From: JAKPCT01 sp029553165
Lineage (GTDB): Bacteria; Bacillota; UBA4882; UBA8346
Assembly (NCBI GenBank): GCA_035359995.1
Contig: DAORZT010000077.1
Location: forward strand, 1 to 9,582
Length of the DNA stretch: 9,582 bases
Direction of reading: 5' to 3'
The notes below the pieces were generated by a model. It did no database searches, had not been told where the DNA came from, and saw only the letters and a list, made by a program, of their open reading frames with translations. Both the position numbers and the translations under genes were made by a program. Below, piece by piece: positions 1 through 6,305 of the stretch (position 1 is the stretch's first letter; each line of letters starts with the position of its first letter).

Positions 1-94
1 TTTATGCAGGGATTTTTAAGTTCCGTTCCGCTCGGTTTTTATTGTACCGAAAACATTAGCAGCAATTGAATGGTGTATCATAAATATAAAAACG

Positions 95-796
95 TTGAAT
101 ATTCAGGTCCTTAACCTATCATTGGGTGCCGAACCACAAGAAAGTTACCGGACGGATCCGTTATGCAGAGCAACAACCGAAGCCTGGAAGAATGGAATTG
201 TTGTTTGTTGTGCTGCCGGTAATGAAGGCCCAAAACCGGGTTCGATTACGACACCAGGAATCAACCCACATGTAATTACAGTGGGAAATATTGATGATCA
301 GAATACTATTTCAAGCGATGACGACAGACTCCATTGGTCATCCAGTAAAGGGCCGACATTAGACTACATAGTAAAACCTGATTTGGTAGCGCCGGGTACG
401 GAGATAACATCACTGGCCAATAATAAAAATGGGTATCGAACTTTAACAGGAACTTCGATGGCAACAGGATTTGTATCCGGATCAGTTGCTTTGATCCTGC
501 AGCAATGGAAAGACTATTCACCGGATGCGATTAAACGGTTATTACTAAATAATACTAAAGATTTAGGACTGGGTCCTAATTTACAAGGGGCTGGCGAATT
601 AAATCTGGAACCCATTTTTAGAGGGAAAAGAAACCGATTTGGTGAAAGCCAAAGAGAAATGCTCACCAAGGTGTTGGGAGAGAATTTAGTAAGGATGCTT
701 TCAAATACAACTAATCTAAAAGCATCAGAATTAGGTAAGGATTTAGATAGGATTATCTACAATACTATCACTAATTTGATAAGTAAAAATCACTAA
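95..796 (+). CDS. S8 (subtilisin/AprX-like) serine peptidase, 5'-truncated or broken
   Basis: This is the C-terminal part of a subtilase, an endopeptidase using an Asp-His-Ser triad. Counting from the TTG at 95, the oxyanion Asn is N43 in AAGNEGP, the substrate-groove region follows (TTPGINPHVITVG, 52-64), and the nucleophile is S121 in GTSMATGFVSG. The motifs with catalytic Asp and His are absent; they would lie upstream. The TTG has no ribosome binding site, and family-like sequence continues upstream in frame to about base 41 (LAAIEWCI at 56-79), so 95 is not the native start. A TAA at 17-19 closes the frame, and bases 1-40 do not resemble the family in any frame. The Pro usually following GTSMAT is Gly. 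A helical, charged tail of about 55 residues follows the catalytic domain. Intracellular AprX-type is my best guess from LACRA-like and QGAGELN-like motifs. As it stands the product should be inactive; the gene is either a remnant or an assembly-edge artefact. Confidence 0.8.
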   Translation: MNIQVLNLSLGAEPQESYRTDPLCRATTEAWKNGIVVCCAAGNEGPKPGSITTPGINPHVITVGNIDDQNTISSDDDRLHWSSSKGPTLDYIVKPDLVAPGTEITSLANNKNGYRTLTGTSMATGFVSGSVALILQQWKDYSPDAIKRLLLNNTKDLGLGPNLQGAGELNLEPIFRGKRNRFGESQREMLTKVLGENLVRMLSNTTNLKASELGKDLDRIIYNTITNLISKNH

Positions 797-803
797 GCTT
801 AAA

Positions 804-835
804 ATCCTCTTCTTAAATAGAAGGGGATATTTTTT
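804..835 (+). terminator. Rho-independent terminator after the subtilase
   Basis: Left arm 804-813 (ATCCTCTTCT) pairs with right arm 819-828 (AGAAGGGGAT), giving ten base pairs with one T-G wobble and a TAAAT loop. A run ATTTTTT follows directly. It starts 7 nt after the stop codon of the peptidase gene. Confidence 0.85.
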
Positions 836-853
836 ATGAAAAAAAAGGACATG

Positions 854-882
854 ATTCCAAATAGTGATTGTTATCTTATACT
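854..882 (+). promoter_or_regulatory. Weak promoter candidate for the ABC operon
   Basis: TATACT (877-882) is a good -10, but the hexamer 17 bases upstream (ATTCCA) matches only three of six -35 positions. The -10 overlaps a small inverted repeat ATAC-T-GTAT (878-886), and an 8-bp palindrome AAGTACTT (930-937) sits just before the ribosome binding site; either could bind a regulator. Some promoter must lie between the terminator ending at 835 and the gene at 954, and this is the best I see. Confidence 0.3.
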
Positions 883-953
883 GTATACGAAGGTAATAAA
901 ATCAGGATAAATTAATTTAAATTTAAGGAAAGTACTTCTTTAAGGAGGATAAA

Positions 954-1877
954 ATGACTTCACCAAGCAATGGATTAGAGATTGAATTGGTGGTACAAGA
1001 GATGCCACATAATATATATGATTTAAATGATATTTCAGTAACTCAAGATAAAATTTGTTTAAATAGGAAAAGTGGTTATGGAGGCAAATTAATAATTGAT
1101 AAAGTATCAAAAGCTTATCAAATTAGAGGTGACAAGCTTGTTCAAGTTATTGAAGATATTGATATAGAGATCGAAGAGGGTGAATTTGTTAGTTTAGTTG
1201 GACCATCAGGATGCGGTAAAAGTACTTTATTAAATATCATTGCCGGACTGGAGAAACCCGACTCTGGTGTGGTATGGAGCAATATTAGAGCGAAAGGGTG
1301 TAAAGATCATAATCGCTTATTAATCTTCCAGGAAGCGGCTCTATTTCCATGGTTAACGGTCTATGAAAATGTTGCTTATGGATTAAGGATAAGGAAATAT
1401 CCTAAGGAACAATGCAATCAGCTGGTAATAAAATATTTGGAATTAGTGAATTTGTTAAATTTTAAAGAGTCTTATATCCATCAATTGTCGGGTGGAATGA
1501 AACAACGGGTAGCTTTAGCCAGGGCGTTAGTGTTAGAACCTGAGATTTTATTAATGGATGAGCCTTTTGCGGCATTAGATATTAAGACCAGGAAAGATAT
1601 GTACCAGTTATTGTTAAACATCTGGCAAGCAACCAAAAAGACAATCTTATTTATCACGCATAATGTTGAGGAAGCTTTAATCTTAAGCAATCGCATATTA
1701 GTAATGAACTCTCATCCGGGGGTAATTAAGAGTGAACATAAATTAAATGGACAATATCCACGCTCTTTAGAAGATGAAAATTTGCAGGAGATTAAGAAGA
1801 GGATTCTTCAAGAATTTATTGATGATCTAAACATTGATGTTGAACAGGGAGGAAACGTCAATGAAGAAGTTAACTAA
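954..1877 (+). CDS. ABC importer ATP-binding protein (SsuB/TauB/NrtD type)
   Basis: This is the cytoplasmic ATPase of an importer of the sulfonate/taurine/nitrate/thiamine-precursor family; it energises the permease encoded next. All nucleotide-binding motifs are present: Walker A GPSGCGKST (83-91), Q-loop with Q126 in FQEAALFPW, signature LSGGMKQ (178-184), Walker B ILLMDEP (198-204), D-loop following, and switch His H236 in ITHNVEEA. The phrase FQ-x4-FPWLTVYENV is typical of this subfamily. The start is fixed by an excellent AAGGAGG (942-948), 5 bases before ATG. The product has an unusual N-terminal extension: the ATPase fold begins near residue 45, so about 44 acidic, Asn-rich residues precede it; family members usually start directly with the fold. 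The tail (about 268-307) is charged. The last 17 bases overlap the permease gene, which implies translational coupling. The substrate cannot be read from the ATPase. Confidence 0.93.
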   Translation: MTSPSNGLEIELVVQEMPHNIYDLNDISVTQDKICLNRKSGYGGKLIIDKVSKAYQIRGDKLVQVIEDIDIEIEEGEFVSLVGPSGCGKSTLLNIIAGLEKPDSGVVWSNIRAKGCKDHNRLLIFQEAALFPWLTVYENVAYGLRIRKYPKEQCNQLVIKYLELVNLLNFKESYIHQLSGGMKQRVALARALVLEPEILLMDEPFAALDIKTRKDMYQLLLNIWQATKKTILFITHNVEEALILSNRILVMNSHPGVIKSEHKLNGQYPRSLEDENLQEIKKRILQEFIDDLNIDVEQGGNVNEEVN

Positions 1878-2616
1878 TAGGTATCTTTTTTTTACTAGTT
1901 TATTATTGGTATGGATAATTGTTGCTCAAGCTAAAATTTGGCCGGAATATTTATTTCCTAGCCCCATTGGAGTTGGTGAAAGACTGATTGATGGATTTAA
2001 AGACCGCTCATTTATCATTGGAACATTAGCCAGTTTGCGGCGAATTGGTATCGGTTACGGGATCTCCATGTTGATTGGTATCACAATGGGAATTATAATT
2101 GGCAGGAATAATTATCTGAATGAGACATTGGGTTCATTGATAACAGGATTACAGACATTACCCAGTATCTGTTGGCTACCCCTTTCAATATTGTGGTTTG
2201 GACTAAATGAAAAGGCAATTATCTTTGTGATTCTGATGGGTGCGTTATTGGCAATCACAACGGCAACGATTGCCGGGGTAAAAAATATATCTCCAATTTA
2301 TATTAAAGCAGGCAAAAATATGGGGGCAAAGGAGTTTGATTTGTTTCGGACTATTTTATTACCGGCTTCGCTACCTAATATTATTACCGGATTAAAACAA
2401 GGATGGTCGTTTGCCTGGCGGGCATTGATGGCTGGCGAACTGCTTTATGTTAATCTAGGATTGGGACAGTTACTGATGATGGGCCGGGAGTTAAACGATA
2501 TGAATCAGGTGATCGCAGTAATGTTAATTTTAATTTTTATCGGACTAACATTTGATCGCCTATTGTTTGCAAAATTGGAACGGGCGGTTCGGAAACGTTG
2601 GGGATATGAAGCGTAA
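1861..2616 (+). CDS. ABC importer permease (SsuC/TauC type, BPD transporter inner-membrane component)
   Basis: A 251-residue membrane protein that forms the translocation channel for the ATPase encoded just upstream. Hydrophobic segments lie at about 8-24, 62-82, 100-113, 119-140, 183-197 and 214-234. The cytoplasmic coupling (EAA-type) loop is at about 150-185 (GAKEFDLFRTILLPASLP), and the segment LPSICWLPLSILWFG (100-114) is the hallmark of the SsuC/TauC/NrtB family. I chose ATG 1861 over the in-frame ATG 1834 because GGGAGG (1848-1853) is 7 bases upstream of 1861, while 1834 has no such site. The start lies inside the end of the ATPase gene (17-base overlap). A terminator follows 36 bases after the stop, so the operon as seen has only two genes; the usual periplasmic-binding-type lipoprotein (SsuA/TauA/NMT1-like) is missing and must be encoded elsewhere. 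Substrate unknown; sulfonates, nitrate or a pyrimidine precursor are all possible. Confidence 0.92.
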   Translation: MKKLTNRYLFFTSLLLVWIIVAQAKIWPEYLFPSPIGVGERLIDGFKDRSFIIGTLASLRRIGIGYGISMLIGITMGIIIGRNNYLNETLGSLITGLQTLPSICWLPLSILWFGLNEKAIIFVILMGALLAITTATIAGVKNISPIYIKAGKNMGAKEFDLFRTILLPASLPNIITGLKQGWSFAWRALMAGELLYVNLGLGQLLMMGRELNDMNQVIAVMLILIFIGLTFDRLLFAKLERAVRKRWGYEA

Positions 2617-2651
2617 CAATAATAATTCCTTATAACCAATAAGTTAGCTCT

Positions 2652-2689
2652 AAAAGAAATACCTCTAGTAAACTGGTATTTCTTTTTTT
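2652..2689 (+). terminator. Rho-independent terminator of the ABC operon
   Basis: Left arm AAAGAAATACC (2653-2663) pairs perfectly with GGTATTTCTTT (2675-2685). The 11-base loop contains AGT and ACT that can pair further, and a run of seven T (2683-2689) overlaps the right arm. Confidence 0.85.
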
Positions 2690-2712
2690 AATAAAAATAT
2701 TAGCGTTTAAAC

Positions 2713-2741
2713 TTGACATTAGAATTGATTTTAATTATAGT
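2713..2741 (+). promoter_or_regulatory. Sigma-A promoter of glutamate dehydrogenase
   Basis: TTGACA (2713-2718), a 17-base spacer and TATAGT (2736-2741) make a near-consensus promoter. Transcription would start near 2748, leaving an untranslated leader of about 130 bases before the ATG at 2877. Confidence 0.8.
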
Positions 2742-2747
2742 TATTTA

Positions 2748-2876
2748 TGGAATTGTTTTTCACATAGCGAAAAAGCAAAAGTAAAGTATTGATTTTGTAG
2801 AACTTTGCAAAGGTGAATTCCATCAAGCGAATAGCTTTGGAAATATAATCTTAATTAAAGAAGGGCGGTATTTTGA
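2748..2876 (+). promoter_or_regulatory. Long 5' leader of gdhA, no recognised riboswitch
   Basis: About 130 bases between the predicted transcription start and the ATG. It holds a perfect 10-bp palindrome CTTTGCAAAG (2803-2812) and, at about 2820-2840, a short hairpin-forming pair (CCA-TC-AAGC with GCTTTGG). A TATAAT at 2844-2849 has no -35 partner. The ribosome binding site is mediocre (AAGGGCGG, about 2861-2868). I recognise no T-box, glutamine or other known riboswitch in it. Confidence 0.4.
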
Positions 2877-4366
2877 ATGTCATTAACTGGACAGTTAATG
2901 GAAGCAGTTATTAAACGCAATCCAAATGAACCAGAGTTTCATCAAGCGGTTAAAGAAGTTTTGGAGTCATTGGAGCCAGTGATTGAGAGACATCCTGAAT
3001 ATGTACAAGCTGGTATTTTGGAAAGAATTGTTGAACCAGAACGAGTAATTATGTTTAGAGTTCCGTGGGTGGATGATAATGGTAAAGTACAGGTAAACCG
3101 TGGTTTCCGCGTTCAATTCAATAGTGCAATCGGACCATATAAAGGCGGTATCAGATTCCATCCTTCAGTGTACTTAGGGATTATTAAATTTTTAGGTTTT
3201 GAGCAAATCTTTAAGAACTCACTCACCGGATTACCGATCGGTGGTGGTAAAGGTGGAAGTGACTTCGATCCTAAGGGTAAGTCAGACAATGAGATCATGC
3301 GTTTCTGTCAAAGCTTTATGGCTGAATTATATCGTCATATTGGTGCCGATGTTGATGTCCCTGCCGGAGATATTGGCGTAGGTGCAAGAGAAATTGGTTA
3401 TATGTACGGAATGTATAAAAAATTAACCGGACTTTATGAGGGGGTATTGACTGGCAAAGGTTTAACCTATGGTGGCAGCTTAGCCCGTAAAGAAGCAACC
3501 GGTTATGGTTTATGTTATTTTGTTGATGAGATGATCAAGGCTAAAGGGAAATCATTTAAAGGCGCTACTGTAATCAGTTCCGGTTCCGGAAATGTTTCAA
3601 TCTATGCAACCGAAAAAGTGTATCAATTAGGCGGAAAAGTAGTAGCCATGAGTGATTCAAACGGTTATATTTATGATCCGAACGGAGTTAACCTTGACAC
3701 TGTTAAACGGATTAAAGAGGTTGAACGGAAACGAATCAGTGAGTATGTAAAATATCATCCACAGGCTACTTATACCGAAGGCTGCAGTGGTATTTGGAGT
3801 GTTAAATGTGATATTGCGCTTCCCAATGCTACCCAAAACGAGATCAATAAAGAAGCAGCAGAAATGTTGGTTAAAAATGGTTGTTGGGCTGTCGGAGAAG
3901 GTGCCAATATGCCTTCAACCCCAGAAGCAATTGAAGTCTTCTTGAAGAATAAAGTATTATTCGCACCTGCTAAAGCAGCTAATGCTGGTGGAGTTGCGAC
4001 ATCAGCACTCGAAATGTCCCAAAACAGCCTTAGAATGTCTTGGACTTTCGAAGAGGTTGATGCCAAATTAAAAGACATCATGGTTAATATCTATAAAAAT
4101 GCAAGTTCAGCCGCTAAAGAATATGGTTATGAAGACAATCTGGTTGTTGGCGCTAACATCGCCGGATTTAAAAAAGTTGCCGAAGCNNNNNNNNNNNNNN
4201 NNNNNNNNNNNNNNNNNNNNNNNNNNNNNNNNNNNNNNNNNNNNNNNNNNNNNNNNNNNNNNNNNNNNNNNNNNNNNNNNNNNNNNAAGACAATCTGGTT
4301 GTTGGCGCTAACATCGCCGGATTTAAAAAAGTTGCCGAAGCAATGATGGCGCAAGGAATTGTCTAA
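2877..4366 (+). CDS. gdhA: Glutamate dehydrogenase, NADP-type hexameric (gene interrupted by an assembly gap)
   Basis: Cytoplasmic enzyme interconverting 2-oxoglutarate plus ammonium and glutamate. Substrate-binding K89 (GPYKGGIRF), catalytic K125 (GLPIGGGKGGSDF) and D165 (VPAGDIGVG) fall at exactly the Clostridium symbiosum numbers. The dinucleotide fold has SSGSGNV (234-240) and MSDS (258-261); the latter resembles the E. coli NADP enzyme, so NADPH preference is inferred. NAGGVATSALEMSQNS (369-384) is the conserved active-site helix. Bases 4187-4286 are 100 N, flanked by identical 55-base copies (4132-4186, 4287-4341). Reading straight through the N run gives a nonsense C-terminus (stop at 4346). 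Collapsing the gap and one copy restores the normal ending KKVAEAMMAQGIV with stop 4364-4366 and a 444-residue product, the usual family length. The gene therefore looks intact in nature. It stands alone between its own promoter and terminator. In the motif normally VNLS-x2-KFL, it has VYLGIIKFL (98-106). Confidence 0.96.
4132..4186 (+). repeat. First copy of a 55-bp exact duplication flanking the N gap
   Basis: These 55 bases are identical to 4287-4341. Both encode the same stretch of the glutamate dehydrogenase C-terminus (DNLVVGANIAGFKKVAEA). The duplication is the two contig ends overlapping by one k-mer, not a biological repeat. Confidence 0.9.
4187..4286. other. Scaffold gap, 100 N of arbitrary size
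   Basis: Exactly 100 undetermined bases inside gdhA. Because the flanks overlap by 55 identical bases and the merged gene is the right length and frame, the true gap is most likely negative (-55 bp), with no missing sequence. Confidence 0.95.
4287..4341 (+). repeat. Second copy of the 55-bp duplication flanking the N gap
   Basis: Identical to 4132-4186. It continues into the true end of gdhA (AMMAQGIV, stop 4364-4366). Confidence 0.9.
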
Positions 4367-4411
4367 GCTGTAAAATTATTATATATGATTTTGAACTAAT
4401 AATTTTAAAGT

Positions 4412-4447
4412 TAAGGTCTATACAATGGGTATAGACCTTATTATTTC
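4412..4447 (+). terminator. Rho-independent terminator of gdhA
   Basis: TAAGGTCTATAC (4412-4423) and GTATAGACCTTA (4429-4440) form a perfect 12-bp stem with a 5-base AATGG loop. The following TTATTTC is only moderately T-rich. It lies 46 bases after the gdhA stop. The hairpin is symmetrical but I see no opposing gene. Confidence 0.8.
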
Positions 4448-4477
4448 ATATATTTACCAACTAAAATTTTAAAAAAA

Positions 4478-4506
4478 TTGACAATACTATCTTCATGGGA
4501 TATATT
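4478..4506 (+). promoter_or_regulatory. Promoter match overlapping the start of the membrane-protein gene
   Basis: TTGACA (4478-4483), 17 bases, then TATATT (4501-4506). It is a strong sigma-A match, but its -10 lies inside the reading frame that begins at ATG 4495. Transcription from it would start near 4513, after that ATG. Either the match is accidental or the start codon is not where it seems. Confidence 0.5.
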
Positions 4507-4950
4507 TTAAGTACAATAATATTATGGACGGCATTTAGATATTTTGTTCCTTTTAAAGATTGGCGTAAATTTTACCCCACTTTAATTTTCACGGCTCTGT
4601 TAGCAGTAGTCTGTGATTTGATGGGAGTAGTATTTGACCAATGGGTTTATTATGGACCGGTGGTCGGAGGATTGAGTTTATGGTCGGATCTGGGAATTGC
4701 TCCCGCTGAGGGAGGATTATTTATTCGATTTTATCCGGCGCGTAGCAATAACTTGGTTAAAGGTAGTTATTTAATCTTTTGGTCAGCTTTTAATGCTTTT
4801 TTTGAGTGGTTCTTTGTCAAGGTGGATTGGATCGGATATGATCAATGGAATCCGGTTCGCGCATTTATTTTTTACATATTTTTCTTTAGCTTAGTTTGGA
4901 CCCAAGAATATTGGTATAATGGTACGGGTAGATGTAGACAAATAGACTAA
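4495..4950 (+). CDS. Small integral membrane protein, possibly CBO0543-like, function unknown
   Basis: A 151-residue protein rich in Trp, Phe and Tyr. Likely membrane helices are at about 3-18, 29-48, 90-108 and 122-137. Between helices 2 and 3 is a Gly-rich stretch (GPVVGGLSLWSDLGIAPAEGG, about 54-74) that may be re-entrant or extracellular. The segment DWRKFYPTLIF (22-32) and the overall plan recall the small CBO0543 family of Bacillus and Clostridium membrane proteins, but I am not certain of that assignment. No signal peptide cleavage site or enzymatic motif is visible. ATG 4495 is the only ATG near the N-terminus but has no ribosome binding site; the frame is open back to 4465. There is no plausible in-frame start just downstream without losing helix 1. 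The gene is flanked by the gdhA terminator and the nagA promoter, so it appears monocistronic. Confidence 0.75.
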   Translation: MGYILSTIILWTAFRYFVPFKDWRKFYPTLIFTALLAVVCDLMGVVFDQWVYYGPVVGGLSLWSDLGIAPAEGGLFIRFYPARSNNLVKGSYLIFWSAFNAFFEWFFVKVDWIGYDQWNPVRAFIFYIFFFSLVWTQEYWYNGTGRCRQID

Positions 4951-4958
4951 TGAATGCA

Positions 4959-4998
4959 GGACTAACTGTTTAATACTTAAATAGTACCATATTTTTTT
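4959..4998 (+). terminator. Candidate terminator after the membrane-protein gene
   Basis: GGACTA (4959-4964) can pair with TAGTACC (4982-4988) with one bulged A, or alternatively a 9-bp AT-rich stem forms (4965-4973 with 4977-4985). A run of seven T follows at 4992-4998. The stems are weak, so this is tentative. Confidence 0.4.
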
Positions 4999-5019
4999 AG
5001 TAATCTTTGTAATATTAAT

Positions 5020-5028
5020 TGATATAAT
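5020..5028 (+). promoter_or_regulatory. Extended -10 promoter of nagA
   Basis: TGATATAAT (5020-5028) is a consensus TATAAT preceded by the TGn extension. No good -35 hexamer lies at the right distance, as is usual for extended -10 promoters. Transcription would start near 5035, only about 18 bases before the TTG start. No operator of the NagR (GntR) type was recognised. Confidence 0.6.
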
Positions 5029-5052
5029 GTTTGTAATTAAGGAGTTGAGAGA

Positions 5053-6231
5053 TTGGGTAAGCTGGCATTAACTCAAGCAGCAGTTATAACTCCATTTATT
5101 CTTATTGAAGAAGCAACAATTTTAGTTGAAGACAAAATAATTAAAGCAATCGGAACAACTGATTCGATTGAAGTTCCTCCTGAATATCGAGAGATTAATT
5201 TAGAGGGGTTTATTGTTGCTCCTGGTTTAATCGATCAACATCTCCATGGTGGCGGAGGTGCGGAGATTATGAATCCGACGATCGATAGTTTTAGTGAAGT
5301 GTCACGTTTTCTGGCCACCCATGGAATTACTTCTTTTTTAGCAACTACTATAACGGCAAGTATTGATGAGCTTATCGCTATAGCTGAAACTTATCAAAAG
5401 TTTAAACAGTTAGATTATAAAGGGGCAAAATGTTTGGGATTACACCTTGAGGGCCCCTATTTATCAAGCGATTTTGCAGGAGTACATTCGGCAAATTCGT
5501 TACGTTGTCCATCGGTTGAAGAGGTTATCAACCTTCAGCAGAAGAGTGATCGAGGTATTAAAATGATAACGCTTGCTCCCGAATTGCCAGGAGCAATTGG
5601 TTTAATTTCATCTCTAGCTTGTTCCGGGAATATTAAGTTTTCAGTTGGCCATTCAAATGCAACCTATGAAGAAACATTAGCTGCTATTACAGCAGGAGTC
5701 GTTTGTGCAACCCATTGTTTTAACCAAATGCGGCCTTTAAATCATCGTGAACCAGGGGTACTTGGCGGTGTTTTGACTTCTGAGAGTACATACATTGAAC
5801 TGATTGTTGATCACCAACACCTTCATGAGGCTATCATAAAAATGATTTGGAAGCTTAAAGGCGCAGAAAGAATTATTTTAGTCAGCGATTCAATGTTACC
5901 TACTGGTTTAACCGAAGGAATTTATCAGACCAGTGTCGGAGAAATTCACCAGTTTAACAACCGGCTCACAGACTCCAACGGGAGATTATCAGGGAGCAAT
6001 ATCACTTTGGATAAAGCAGTTAAATATTTTTGGGAGATTACCGGATGTGAATTGACTGATGCCTTTCGGTTGGCAACGTATAATCCGGCTAAAATGTTAG
6101 GGATTAATAAAAAGAAAGGGAGCCTTTATCCAGGAAAAGACGCAGATCTTATTGTGTTAAACAGTGATTTGGATGTGGTGATGACAATGGTCGAGGGTGA
6201 AGTGATTAGTGGATTGATCTCAATTGATTAA
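5053..6231 (+). CDS. nagA: N-acetylglucosamine-6-phosphate deacetylase
   Basis: Cytoplasmic amidohydrolase-fold enzyme that removes acetate from N-acetylglucosamine 6-phosphate, giving glucosamine 6-phosphate for glycolysis or cell-wall recycling. Metal and active-site motifs: H63 and H65 in DQHLHGGGG, E133 in LHLEGPYLS, H200 in SVGHSNATYEE, H221 in THCFNQMRPLNHREPG, and catalytic D279 in LVSDSMLPTGL. The C-terminal part has SGSNITLDKAV (313-323) and NPAKMLGI followed by KGSLYPGKDADLIVLN, which closes the beta-sandwich typical of the superfamily. At 392 residues it has the normal length. The TTG start at 5053 is supported by AAGGAG (5039-5044) 8 bases upstream; there is no ATG alternative nearby. 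Neither nagB nor a GlcNAc transporter or regulator is in the window, which is less common than a nagA-nagB pair. No terminator is seen after it, so the downstream methionine genes may be co-transcribed. Confidence 0.95.
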   Translation: MGKLALTQAAVITPFILIEEATILVEDKIIKAIGTTDSIEVPPEYREINLEGFIVAPGLIDQHLHGGGGAEIMNPTIDSFSEVSRFLATHGITSFLATTITASIDELIAIAETYQKFKQLDYKGAKCLGLHLEGPYLSSDFAGVHSANSLRCPSVEEVINLQQKSDRGIKMITLAPELPGAIGLISSLACSGNIKFSVGHSNATYEETLAAITAGVVCATHCFNQMRPLNHREPGVLGGVLTSESTYIELIVDHQHLHEAIIKMIWKLKGAERIILVSDSMLPTGLTEGIYQTSVGEIHQFNNRLTDSNGRLSGSNITLDKAVKYFWEITGCELTDAFRLATYNPAKMLGINKKKGSLYPGKDADLIVLNSDLDVVMTMVEGEVISGLISID

Positions 6232-6305
6232 TTCAGATTACTATGAATAATAATTTGATATTAAAAAAGCCTAAAAGATTTTTTGTTATTTAAGCGGAGT
6301 TGATC

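Noticed and set aside
836..953. Riboswitch (thiamine, SAM or cobalamin) before the ABC operon
   Set aside because: Only about 118 bases, no conserved core or multi-helix structure recognised; just small palindromes.
1834..1860. Earlier start ATG 1834 for the ABC permease
   Set aside because: No ribosome binding site, and it would add a non-family N-terminus; GGGAGG is well placed for ATG 1861.
2844..2849. TATAAT close to gdhA as a second promoter
   Set aside because: No -35 hexamer at 16-18 bases and no TGn extension; the AT-rich context makes chance likely.
3770..4081. 103-residue antisense frame inside gdhA, and the 109-residue antisense frame at 7449-7778 in metH
   Set aside because: Both are shadows of strongly conserved sense genes; no ribosome binding site or recognisable domain.
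4132..4341. 55-bp direct repeat as a biological duplication or target-site duplication
   Set aside because: The perfect identity, the exact 100-N spacer and the restored gene length and frame on merging all point to overlapping contig ends.
4127..4354. Open frames on both strands crossing the N run
   Set aside because: They exist only because N codons are read through and the flanking copy is duplicated; the real coding is gdhA.
6255..6292. TTGATA plus TTATTT as a promoter for the activation-protein gene
   Set aside because: The spacing to any acceptable -10 is wrong (more than 20 bases).
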